From Vibrio atypicus (GTDB lineage: Bacteria; Pseudomonadota; Gammaproteobacteria; Enterobacterales; Vibrionaceae): 64,000 nucleotides of DNA. Position 1 is the stretch's first letter, and every line of letters starts with the position of its first letter. The DNA lies in the NCBI RefSeq assembly GCF_009811315.1, contig NZ_BLID01000005.1, positions 186,001 through 250,000 of the forward strand, read 5' to 3'. The notes below the pieces were generated by a model. It searched no databases. It was given only the letters and a program-made list of their open reading frames with translations, and was not told the DNA's origin. Position numbers and translations under genes: made by a program. Below are positions 19,113 through 26,511 of this stretch, in pieces.

Positions 19113-20006
19113 ATGCACACTTTGGAGCAAATTAGTGCTTTTGTGGCGGTTTATGAGCAAGGTTCTTATAGTAATGCCGCAAAACTGTTGGGTAAGTCAC
19201 GTACTACAGTTCGTGAGCATGTGGTCGCCTATGAAGATTTACTCGGTTATTCGCTATTTGTGATCAATGGCAGAAAAGCCGTTCCTAGCGATAAAGCTAA
19301 CCAGCTTTATCACCGAGCAAAATTGGTTGAAAAGCAGAATCGGTCGCTCTTTGTTCAAAGTCAGACACTCTACGAAACAGATGTACACACGATCAACATT
19401 TGTTACGACGTAATTACGCCACTCAGCCTCATCGCTTATGTAGAGGATAAACTACTTCACTATAATCCGGACATTATCGTTAATTGGCAGCATCGTACTC
19501 GCCAGAGGGCGATGGATCTTTTGCTAAGTGAAGATTGTGACATCGCGGTCATGCCTTATCGTGGCCAAGTGATCGCTGAAAAAGACGTGACTTGGCGCTC
19601 GATAGGTGCGATAGAAGTCGGCTGTTTCTCCCGTCCCGACTCCCCGCTAGCCCAAACCAGCACTCTCAGAATTGAAGAGTTGATGTTGGATACCCAATAT
19701 ATTACGGAGAACTTTGCTACTTTAAGTCCTAATTTCGCCACAGTTAAAGTGTCACCAAAAGCTCACATGGTCAGTAATAATGATCTTCTGTGTGAACTAG
19801 TGACGAAAAATGGTTGGGCTGTGATGCCAAAACACTATATGAAGCCGTGGATAGATAGGGGGGAGTTAGTGGAGTTAAGTCTAGAAGAAGTGGGTAAAGA
19901 TGTAACGTTCGGCCTAAATGCATTTTTCTGTTTTGGAAAATCGGATATTGAAGTATTTGCTCGTATCCTTGACTGGATGACCGAATGGTATCTTCAGCAA
20001 AGATAA
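19113..20006 (+). CDS. LysR-family regulator of the amidohydrolase module
   Basis: This 297-residue protein has the LysR winged helix at the N-terminus (TLEQISAFVAVYEQGSYSNAAKLLGKSRTTVREHV) followed by an effector-binding domain. The DNA-binding helix has the unusual SRTTVREHV where most LysR proteins have TQPAVSRQI. The same variant (DRTTIREQI) occurs in the regulator at 31817-32707, and the effector domains also align well (HTINICYDVITP versus THFDIYHDILVP; IIVNWQHRTR versus IQINWLHRNR). The two are therefore close paralogues. It is divergent from the exported amidohydrolase, its likely target. A terminator follows directly. Confidence 0.9.
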   Translation: MHTLEQISAFVAVYEQGSYSNAAKLLGKSRTTVREHVVAYEDLLGYSLFVINGRKAVPSDKANQLYHRAKLVEKQNRSLFVQSQTLYETDVHTINICYDVITPLSLIAYVEDKLLHYNPDIIVNWQHRTRQRAMDLLLSEDCDIAVMPYRGQVIAEKDVTWRSIGAIEVGCFSRPDSPLAQTSTLRIEELMLDTQYITENFATLSPNFATVKVSPKAHMVSNNDLLCELVTKNGWAVMPKHYMKPWIDRGELVELSLEEVGKDVTFGLNAFFCFGKSDIEVFARILDWMTEWYLQQR

Positions 20007-20032
20007 AAAGCGGCGGTTAAGCCGCTTTTTAT
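20005..20032. terminator. Bidirectional terminator between LysR and the OprB-like porin gene
   Basis: Stem AAAAAGCGGC/GCCGCTTTTT with a short loop overlaps the LysR stop codon. The A- and T-runs on either side let it work on both strands. Confidence 0.88.
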
Positions 20033-20049
20033 CGAATCAATCCGCTTTA

Positions 20050-21255
20050 TTAGAAACGAATATTAGTGCGCAAACCCAATAACCAAGTGTCTTCTTGCGT
20101 ACTGACTGCCGGTGTTAAGTATTGAACATCTGCGGTAAAGGTTAACCAAGGCATGGCTTGATAGCTGTAATAGGCTTCGAATCCATGCTCATTTTGGAAT
20201 TTGTCTGCGATAGGTAGGCTATTTACACTGTCTTGCAGATCGTTAGAAAGATCATAGTAGTAGTAGCCTAAACCCCAGCTGTCCATTGGTCTATTAAAGA
20301 AGAGGGCACTTCCGCCTATACCACCGACCAAAGTTGCATCAATAATATTTGGATTTCCATCGGCAATCGCGGCTCTAATATGAACTCCCCAAGCATCTCT
20401 AGAGTTTTGTTCTGATTCAACTAAGTTGTGAGATAACTGCGCTCTCGCGTTGTACTTGTATTTAGAATTGGTTGTGAAACCGACTTCTGGATCAAGATAA
20501 CGGTAATCTATTCCCTCCTCAGTGCTGTATGTATAAGCGAGTGAGAGTGATGTACCTCGATCAAACCATTGCGTATTGTGAGTCGCAGAGACACTAACAT
20601 TTACCCCATCTTCAAAAAGACCACTGAAATCTAGGTCATTCGTGTAGCGATCTCTAGGGTCATACACCATTGCTGAAAGTCGAGTACTACCAATAGTGCG
20701 GTTAGCGATAGCGCCAACAAATGAAGGTGGAGTAACACCGCTTGGTGGGGCAGCAAAGGCAATGTTTAAGAATCCATGACGAGTGGCACCGCCATAAAAT
20801 GGAGCGTGTCTTAGCAATTCAAACGCATCAATTTTACCTGCCAATAAACTGGTATTCGAAGAAAACTGATGTGAGTAATAGAATGACGAGAAGAATAGCG
20901 AATTATCTTCACCGTACTGACCTGAGTTTGCAAGGGACAGGTAATGGATACCAAAGTCATTCGCTTCGCCTCCACGAGCGACGACTTGAGTATGCAGTTT
21001 GCCACCACTCCAGCCTCCTAGCTTTTCGATATCAAGGCTAGCAAGTAGGTCAAATCGGTGAGACACATTGGTCCCATCGCCACCACTCACTGCTGATTGA
21101 ACGACATTTGTGTATTCGCCTTGCAAACTGAGTCCATAATCATCGAGAGCCGTTCGATTGCCAGCCCAATCACCAGTCAGTGTATTGGGAGCTGCAACTG
21201 CCGCACTGCTCAAAATAAGGGTCGTAAGAAGCGTCACTTTTGGATAAAAGTTCAT
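20050..21255 (-). CDS. OprB-family carbohydrate-selective outer-membrane porin
   Basis: The product is ~401 residues from ATG 21255 (AGAGA upstream), with signal peptide MNFYPKVTLLTTLILSSAAVAA. The frame is open to 21351, but that extension has no signal character. The mature N-terminus NTLTGDWAGNRTALDDYGL is the hallmark opening of OprB porins. The rest is alternating beta strands and the protein ends in TNIRF with a terminal phenylalanine, as outer-membrane barrels do. It is predicted to admit sugars or other small polar solutes. It lies 23 bases downstream of a gene for an unknown 184-residue protein, probably in the same operon, and its own terminator is shared with the convergent LysR gene. 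Confidence 0.88.
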   Translation of the reverse strand: MNFYPKVTLLTTLILSSAAVAAPNTLTGDWAGNRTALDDYGLSLQGEYTNVVQSAVSGGDGTNVSHRFDLLASLDIEKLGGWSGGKLHTQVVARGGEANDFGIHYLSLANSGQYGEDNSLFFSSFYYSHQFSSNTSLLAGKIDAFELLRHAPFYGGATRHGFLNIAFAAPPSGVTPPSFVGAIANRTIGSTRLSAMVYDPRDRYTNDLDFSGLFEDGVNVSVSATHNTQWFDRGTSLSLAYTYSTEEGIDYRYLDPEVGFTTNSKYKYNARAQLSHNLVESEQNSRDAWGVHIRAAIADGNPNIIDATLVGGIGGSALFFNRPMDSWGLGYYYYDLSNDLQDSVNSLPIADKFQNEHGFEAYYSYQAMPWLTFTADVQYLTPAVSTQEDTWLLGLRTNIRF

Positions 21256-21278
21256 AGTTATATCTCTGGTTATTGTTG

Positions 21279-21833
21279 TTATGCAGCAATGGATCTCGAT
21301 GTGGTCGTGCGAGATGCATCCACTTGAATAAGTTGAAGTTTCTTTTTGCATGCGACGAGAGCTTCAACGGCTTCCACTGCTTCGCTAAAGTTAAGCATTC
21401 CTGCTAAATAGGCTTTGGTGATTGGAACGCTATTACCGGTTTGAATGGTGGACGGGCAGTCAATAATGCGTTGATAAAGTAAGTACTCAGTGAGTCTTTC
21501 AATGCTTGCATCATTCTGCATTTTTGGTGCTTCAAGCACCGTTTGTAAGGTGTTGATGATTTGGCTCGCTCGTTCAATATCGCGACCAAAATGGCTAAAG
21601 CGTTCTAAGTTAACGACTAGAGCAAGTCGTTCTATGATAGCCAGAGCTTCTGAGAGCGCGATTTGATCAACTTTCTTCGTCATAGACACATGTTGAAAAA
21701 GGTCATCCGCTCGATCGAGTAGCGTAAGCTTTTCTTTTGGAAGAATGGTTACTCGTTCTTCTCGGACACTTGATAGAATCTGTCTCATCAAAGAAGTGAG
21801 ATCGTCAATATTGGCAAGTTGGATACTGAACAT
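21279..21833 (-). CDS. Unknown cytoplasmic helical protein upstream of the porin
   Basis: I do not recognise this family. The ~184-residue protein probably starts at ATG 21833 (AAGG eight bases upstream); ATG 21839 is also possible. It is nearly all helical, with regular hydrophobic spacing (LTSLMRQILSSVREERV, ALSEALAIIERLALVVNLERF, SIERLTEYLLYQRII), no signal peptide and no membrane segment. A short C-terminal part holds FSEAVEAVEALVACKKKLQ. It is 23 bases upstream of the OprB-like porin gene, so it is most likely co-transcribed and could regulate or sense something linked to porin use. That is inference from position only. Confidence 0.65.
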   Translation of the reverse strand: MFSIQLANIDDLTSLMRQILSSVREERVTILPKEKLTLLDRADDLFQHVSMTKKVDQIALSEALAIIERLALVVNLERFSHFGRDIERASQIINTLQTVLEAPKMQNDASIERLTEYLLYQRIIDCPSTIQTGNSVPITKAYLAGMLNFSEAVEAVEALVACKKKLQLIQVDASRTTTSRSIAA

Positions 21834-22028
21834 AGACATCGCCTTATCGTGTTGATGCTCAGTAGTGTAGGGAATCCAAGTTGAGAAAAACTAAATTAGC
21901 TATTTTTAGAAATCTTATAAGTGTTTGAATTTTAGTTTAATTCATCTGATTTCAGGCGCGATTGTGTACGTTTCATGATTAATAATAGGAATAGAAAATA
22001 TGCAACAGCAACAAATGTCTATGAGGGA

Positions 22029-22049
22029 GGCTACTTATTATCAGTAGCC
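22029..22049. terminator. Hairpin after the ToxS-like gene
   Basis: Perfect 7-bp stem GGCTACT (22029-22035) / AGTAGCC (22043-22049) lies 13 bases beyond the ToxS-like stop codon. There is no T-run on the minus side, so it may be a transcript-end structure rather than a classical terminator. Confidence 0.4.
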
Positions 22050-22061
22050 AATTGGGTTGAG

Positions 22062-22616
22062 TTAGTTTTGGATGAGGTGGGCTGTTGAGGTCGGAGTTAG
22101 TCGGATAATACCAAGATAAGGAACATCGACAATCAGCATAGTATTGCTTGCAGAGATGACCTCTCTCGGAACTTGATACATGTTGTGGACCATGTCGTAA
22201 AGGTAGGTATGTAGCGCGTCTAAATCGAAGCCGTTAGATGCAGACGTAATTTCGATTGTAGAATCAATGACAGAAATATCGAGCTTTTGCCCCTCGGATT
22301 GCCAGTTTAAATCGAACTGCAAAATGAATTCACCCAATAGTCCATGATCATCAAACATTTTAAATTCGATGGCTTGCGTTGCGAAATGTTCGTCGGTTTG
22401 AAATTGCGAGTGAATTTCAATAATACGCAGCCCCCATTGATGACTTAGATAACCAAATTGACTTGGGTATCCTCGGTGCTTAAATTCCCATATTGGATTG
22501 GAAAGGGCGATTTTATCTGGTGCAAAGTTGTCGTAATAAACGTAACTTACGCTGGCACTGAGTATGGCAACAATAGCAAGGGCTATAGTGATGGCTTTGT
22601 GGAAGGCATGTGACAT
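22062..22616 (-). CDS. ToxS/VtrC-like membrane-anchored periplasmic protein
   Basis: The 184-residue protein has a short cytoplasmic N-terminus, one membrane segment (residues ~8-28, ITIALAIVAILSASVSYVYY) and a periplasmic domain of about 155 residues made mostly of beta strands. The pattern resembles ToxS and VtrC, which form a lipocalin-like barrel with the periplasmic domain of their partner. Here the late segments are IDSTIEITSASNGFD, a helical stretch DLDALHTYLYDMV, then NTMLIVDVPYLGIIRLTP. The gene overlaps the 3' end of the ToxR-like gene by 34 bases, as is usual for toxRS/vtrAC-type pairs. Its start has AGAGA at proper distance. Sequence similarity to ToxS itself is weak, so the call rests on architecture and gene arrangement. 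Confidence 0.7.
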   Translation of the reverse strand: MSHAFHKAITIALAIVAILSASVSYVYYDNFAPDKIALSNPIWEFKHRGYPSQFGYLSHQWGLRIIEIHSQFQTDEHFATQAIEFKMFDDHGLLGEFILQFDLNWQSEGQKLDISVIDSTIEITSASNGFDLDALHTYLYDMVHNMYQVPREVISASNTMLIVDVPYLGIIRLTPTSTAHLIQN

Positions 22617-23323
22617 ATCAACATCTCTTTCGATTCGTTAGCCCAAGTTAAGTTTGGGGAGTTCGGGCGCGGGTTTTCTTGTGTGATGGGCAAAAACAGC
22701 AGTTTTGAAACTTGTTGAGCATCAATCGCCAAAGCGTTGCAAATATTGTAAATAGATTGGTGTGAAAGCTCATTTTGCTCCGTTTGTATGACCATCGGAA
22801 CAATGGCATGAGACTCCGATGTTGCCGAAATAAACTCAAAAGCGCCGCTCATATAAAGCAGCCGAATCGAGAAAATGATGGTTGCTAAACTAATCACATT
22901 GATTATGCACAAGGTGCAAACTTTGCGGTGCTTCTTCAGATTGCGTTTAAGAGTTGAGGTGATTGTGTCATTGGCTCGTATTGCTTGATCAAATTCAGAT
23001 TTAGTGAGCGGTTTTACCGATGCAATGAACACATAGCCCGTCATGACTTGGGTTTGAATATAGCGAGGTTGATGAGCGCCATCTTCGAGCTGGGCTCGGA
23101 GGTTTTTGATCGATGTTGTTACACTCGATCTTGCTCGTTTGTTCTGCCATATGCTTTGAAGGATCTCATCACGCGTGATGTCTTGCCCTTCGCGTGAGAC
23201 AAATAGTTGTAGTAGTTTCCATTCGTTAGAACGTAACTGCTTTGATTTCTTATTCCCTGTAAAAACGATTTTCCCTGTCAAACTGTCAAAAAGGACGGTT
23301 CGATTCAGAAGATAGTAGCTCAT
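22583..23323 (-). CDS. ToxR/VtrA-like transmembrane transcriptional regulator
   Basis: This 246-residue protein has a cytoplasmic OmpR/PhoB-type winged helix (residues 1-102: SNEWKLLQLFVSREGQDITRDEILQSIW, then SSVTTSIKNLRAQLEDG, and the wing RYIQTQVMTGYVF). A linker and one membrane segment (~135-157, VCTLCIINVISLATIIFSIRLL) lead to a small periplasmic domain (158-246) with two cysteines, Cys195 and Cys237. This is the one-component ToxR architecture, and the two periplasmic cysteines match the disulfide-forming pair of ToxR-type sensors. The overlapping ToxS-like gene supports the call. It is not the core toxR gene by sequence; its inducer and targets are unknown. A 56-codon small gene lies upstream on the same strand. 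Confidence 0.82.
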   Translation of the reverse strand: MSYYLLNRTVLFDSLTGKIVFTGNKKSKQLRSNEWKLLQLFVSREGQDITRDEILQSIWQNKRARSSVTTSIKNLRAQLEDGAHQPRYIQTQVMTGYVFIASVKPLTKSEFDQAIRANDTITSTLKRNLKKHRKVCTLCIINVISLATIIFSIRLLYMSGAFEFISATSESHAIVPMVIQTEQNELSHQSIYNICNALAIDAQQVSKLLFLPITQENPRPNSPNLTWANESKEMLICHMPSTKPSL

Positions 23324-23341
23324 TAGTTTAAGTAACGGACT

Positions 23342-23385
23342 CCTGTAAACAGATAAACGCTATGGTTGATAGGCGTAAACACAGG
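23342..23385. promoter_or_regulatory. Nested inverted repeat in front of the ToxR-like gene
   Basis: Outer arms CCTGT (23342-23346) / ACAGG (23381-23385) and inner arms ACGC (23357-23360) / GCGT (23373-23376) flank an AT-rich centre. It lies about 20 bases upstream of the ToxR-like start. It may be a leader hairpin or an operator. Confidence 0.35.
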
Positions 23386-23434
23386 TCATTTGTTGTTGTG
23401 CGAATGATAATGTGCTGAGTTATGCCGTGGCGAC

Positions 23435-23605
23435 TTAACGGGAGCGATAAATGGCCAAATCATAGATATGAGAAACAGAGGCAGCGTCTGCTTCGTATGA
23501 AAGCGTATTAGATTCGGCAAAAAGTGCGATGATTTGCGCGAACAAACTGGGGGTAAAAATCAGCAGCGTAATTAGAATGAAAAACTGAGCAATAGAGTGT
23601 TTCAT
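23435..23605 (-). CDS. Small secreted or membrane protein, 56 residues
   Basis: An ATG at 23605 follows a strong ribosome binding site (AGGAGG, five bases before the start) and opens a 56-codon frame that ends at TAA 23435-23437. The product begins MKHSIAQFFILITLLIFTPS and continues LFAQIIALFAES, a signal peptide or single membrane helix, then a short polar tail ending HIYDLAIYRSR. I do not recognise it. It is 111 bases upstream of the ToxR-like gene on the same strand and might be its first operon member or a separate small transcript. Confidence 0.6.
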   Translation of the reverse strand: MKHSIAQFFILITLLIFTPSLFAQIIALFAESNTLSYEADAASVSHIYDLAIYRSR

Positions 23606-23688
23606 AAGCGCCTCCTATGGATTGAGAGGCACTTTAGCAAGTAATTTTCGTTAATAAAAAACAGTTATGTTTGGTTTTTACGTTCAAA

Positions 23689-24714
23689 CTAAGAGTTGGG
23701 ATGAGACAGCTTTACTAAGTGCGCCTCCAATTTCGAAATCTTCTCAACGAGCTTACGTATCTTTTGCGCCTTTGTTTCTGGTCTTCTGCCTCTTTTAACT
23801 CGACCAGTGGCTGCTAGAGGTGTTTGATGTTCATTCATACAGCGGAGCTTATCTAGTTTCTGTTGATTGCTCGCCAACAACCGAGCGGTTTTTTCTTTCT
23901 CGCTTAGACTAGGCCGCCCAACGTCACTCTTCTCAAGCACAGTTTTATGCTTATTCCATAGTTGCTCTGGTGTCAGTTGGATTAACTGTCTCTGACGGTA
24001 AAGCTCACGTAAATCTATATAATGTTCGATTAGATTCTGTTCTTCTCGGTTAAGCAAAATGGGTATTGGTAATGTTGGTCGCCCGGCTTTGGTTTGACTT
24101 GCGTTTTGGTATAGCAAGCCGAGTCGATAATGGCGAATCAGTTGCAATGCTGCGCGTATTAATCGGCGGATGATTAGCGTCGTGTTTTTATCAAATGTGT
24201 TTAGTAGCGAAGATTGTATTTCTTGAATCAAGGCATATAGGTAAATGGATTGGGTCGCGGAAGACTGTAAGTTAAGGGCGTTGATCTCTTCTATCGTCGC
24301 TTCAACCTGTTTCAAATCGATCACAATCTTGTGTTGATGCGCATCTCGGGCTGAGAGAACCCAATGATAGCGAATGGCCATATCATTGATGGTGTTAGAA
24401 ATACTTTCACGCTTGAGTTTGAGCTGCTCGTTGAATCTAGGGCTCCGCTGTAGCCCAAGCAGTAAGCCATCAACTTTTGACCAATAATTATACTCTTCTG
24501 CAATAGAAAAGATGGGTTGGCTCAGCTCATGGTATTGGTTTTCTGATAGTTGCGGATACTGCATCTCCAGAACTTTTCGAAATTCGGCGCGCCACGTAAT
24601 GACGCTGGCATAACTGCGCGCAACTGCTTGCTCAAGGTTTAGCAAAGGATCACGTTTTGGCCTGCCAGGTTTAGCCGGGGTCAATGGGTTTTTCATTGCG
24701 TTATCTTGTGTCAT
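23689..24714 (-). CDS. Unknown basic helical protein with four GRP-type motifs
   Basis: This 341-residue protein matches no family I know. It has four short Gly-Arg-Pro motifs spread along a helical, basic protein: GRPK (17-20), GRPT (211-214), GRPS (266-269) and RGRRP (308-312). R/G-R-P cores are the minor-groove element of AT-hooks, and such motifs between helical segments suggest nucleic-acid binding. The region 30-200 is long amphipathic helix; the C-terminal 315-335 looks coiled-coil (KIRKLVEKISKLEAHLVKL). There is no signal or membrane segment. It starts 6 bases after the stop of the cold-shock-like gene, so the two are translationally linked. DNA- or RNA-binding is inference. Confidence 0.7.
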   Translation of the reverse strand: MTQDNAMKNPLTPAKPGRPKRDPLLNLEQAVARSYASVITWRAEFRKVLEMQYPQLSENQYHELSQPIFSIAEEYNYWSKVDGLLLGLQRSPRFNEQLKLKRESISNTINDMAIRYHWVLSARDAHQHKIVIDLKQVEATIEEINALNLQSSATQSIYLYALIQEIQSSLLNTFDKNTTLIIRRLIRAALQLIRHYRLGLLYQNASQTKAGRPTLPIPILLNREEQNLIEHYIDLRELYRQRQLIQLTPEQLWNKHKTVLEKSDVGRPSLSEKEKTARLLASNQQKLDKLRCMNEHQTPLAATGRVKRGRRPETKAQKIRKLVEKISKLEAHLVKLSHPNS

Positions 24715-24720
24715 TACGTG

Positions 24721-24930
24721 TTACAAAGGCACGACGCTGATGGCTTGATACGCGCCATCTTGGTCTTGTTCAACTTCCAAATAGACTCGTTGATTCGTGC
24801 TGAGTGAGATGGACTGATTCTCAAGTTGTGAAGTATCGATCAATACGTCAATTGCAATGATATCCGGAACCGCAAAGCCAAATCCTTTCTCACTGTTAAA
24901 CCAACTTATCTGCGCTTTTAAACCAATCAT
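24721..24930 (-). CDS. Divergent cold-shock-domain protein
   Basis: The 69-residue protein spans one cold-shock domain: residues 4-18 (LKAQISWFNSEKGFG) match the CSD opening and the RNP1 motif KGFGF is intact. The RNP2 position, normally VFVHF, reads VLIDT, so two of the nucleic-acid-stacking aromatic/His positions are lost. The C-terminal strand QAISVVPL fits the end of the fold. It probably binds nucleic acid differently from, or more weakly than, CspA. It is the promoter-proximal gene of a pair with the GRP-motif protein, with 6 bases between them, which suggests a shared nucleic-acid-linked role. Confidence 0.75.
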   Translation of the reverse strand: MIGLKAQISWFNSEKGFGFAVPDIIAIDVLIDTSQLENQSISLSTNQRVYLEVEQDQDGAYQAISVVPL

Positions 24931-25092
24931 ATTGAGCTCAATGTGGAATTAATAAGTAATAAATTAATTATCAAAATTGACTGATGGAGTCCACGGAAAA
25001 GCGGGCGTTTAGCAACAAAAACTGATCTGGAACAATAACTGCGCCTAACTGAATTACGTTGATCCATGCTCGTCGGGTACAAAGCGGCAAAC

Positions 25093-25111
25093 ACTGTTGG
25101 CTTTCAACAGT
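25093..25111. promoter_or_regulatory. Perfect inverted repeat before the RND operon
   Basis: ACTGTTG (25093-25099) and CAACAGT (25105-25111) are separated by 5 bases, ending 24 bases upstream of the tolC-like start codon. It may be an operator for an efflux repressor or a leader hairpin near the ribosome binding site. No regulator gene is adjacent. Confidence 0.45.
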
Positions 25112-25135
25112 AATGACCAATGAGATGGGCCGTAT

Positions 25136-26485
25136 ATGAAAAACAAATCACTGATAGCCATAGGACTTGGAGCTGCATTGACCACGCACTTCGCGTCAGC
25201 ACAGTCTGTGAACCTGTCACAACTCTATTCTGATTCTTTGGACAATAATCCCGCTTTAACTCGCGCTGCGCTTGAGATTGATAGTGTGAGCAAGCAACTG
25301 GAACAAGTAAAAGGGTTATACCGACCGCAAGTTGATGTAAGCGTTAGCTATGGCGCACTGCGTAATGACTGGACCACCTTGACTCAGACGGATGGACAAG
25401 GTGCGGAGGTGGGACTCTCTGTTGGGCAAAATCTATATAACTCTGAGTTGAACGCGACGAAAGGATTGGTTAATCAGAAGCAAGCATTAACGCACGCTCA
25501 TTATCAAGTGGCATTAGAAGGGTTACAGCTGAGTGTAGCAAAAGGCTACTTTGATGCACTGAAAGCGCAAGAAAACTTAACTCAAGTAGAAGCCACGAAG
25601 AAGGCAATTGGTGAGCACTTAAGCCAAATGCAACATCGCTTCGCCAATGGTTTAGTTCCTGAAAACGATGTAAAGGAAACTCAAGCACAATATGACTTAG
25701 CGACAACTTCGGCGATATTTGCCCAAAACCAAGTCGAAAAAGCACTGGACTATTTGTATGAGCTGACAGGTCACTCTTACACGAAAGTAACGCCACTTGC
25801 TGCTCAATTGCCAGAGCTTTCTATTCCCAAACCTTATGGGGTCTCTCAATGGGAAGAGCAAGCGCAGAAAACTAACCCGCAGATGCAAATTCAACAACAC
25901 CTAGTGACCTTATCACGAGAGCAAATCGCCTTGGCTGAAGCCGGTCATATGCCATCACTAGGTTTGGTTGCTGAGTATCGATACGCGTTTGCCGCTCAAT
26001 CTCGACTCAAGCCTATGGGAACCAGTGGAGGGAGCTTTGACAACCTTGATAACAACGCCACGGTGTTTGCCGGCGTAGCCATGACCCTACCGGTATACAA
26101 AGGTGGGAGTACAACCAGCAAGGTAGAGCAGGCGAGTATTCAATATGAACAAGCGCGCCAACTGCAAGAGCAAACATGGCGAGAAGTCACGCGGGATATT
26201 CGTAGTACTGAGAAAGACTTGCTTGCCTTGAAGAGTGCGCATTCGGCTTATCAGCAAGCCGTTATTTCAGCAGAGGCAGCCCTACAGGCGACTGAGCAAG
26301 GTTTAGAGCTCGGTTCTCGAACCATTGTTGATGTTCTAAATGCGACGAAACAACTCTATGGAGCGCGACAAGCGTTGACGGAGTCACACATTGATTTTCT
26401 ATTTGCGCTGCTGCATCTGCGGTTCTTAGTCGGAGAGTTAAGTGCAGAAGATTTAGTCGCAATGAATACCTTGTTAGCCGTGTAA
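25136..26485 (+). CDS. TolC-family outer-membrane efflux channel
   Basis: The 449-residue protein has a signal peptide (MKNKSLIAIGLGAALTTHFASA) and the internal duplication of the outer-membrane efflux protein family: LSQLYSDSLDNNPALTRAALEIDSV near the start, and ISAEAALQATEQGLELGSRTIVDVLNATKQLY in the second half. It would form the trimeric outer-membrane duct of a tripartite efflux pump. It is first in a three-gene operon with an adaptor (26 bases downstream) and an RND pump, so the channel is dedicated to this pump rather than being the housekeeping TolC. The inverted repeat at 25093-25111 may control it. Confidence 0.92.
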   Translation: MKNKSLIAIGLGAALTTHFASAQSVNLSQLYSDSLDNNPALTRAALEIDSVSKQLEQVKGLYRPQVDVSVSYGALRNDWTTLTQTDGQGAEVGLSVGQNLYNSELNATKGLVNQKQALTHAHYQVALEGLQLSVAKGYFDALKAQENLTQVEATKKAIGEHLSQMQHRFANGLVPENDVKETQAQYDLATTSAIFAQNQVEKALDYLYELTGHSYTKVTPLAAQLPELSIPKPYGVSQWEEQAQKTNPQMQIQQHLVTLSREQIALAEAGHMPSLGLVAEYRYAFAAQSRLKPMGTSGGSFDNLDNNATVFAGVAMTLPVYKGGSTTSKVEQASIQYEQARQLQEQTWREVTRDIRSTEKDLLALKSAHSAYQQAVISAEAALQATEQGLELGSRTIVDVLNATKQLYGARQALTESHIDFLFALLHLRFLVGELSAEDLVAMNTLLAV

Positions 26486-26511
26486 CCCTTTAAAATAAAA
26501 AGAGAAATATC

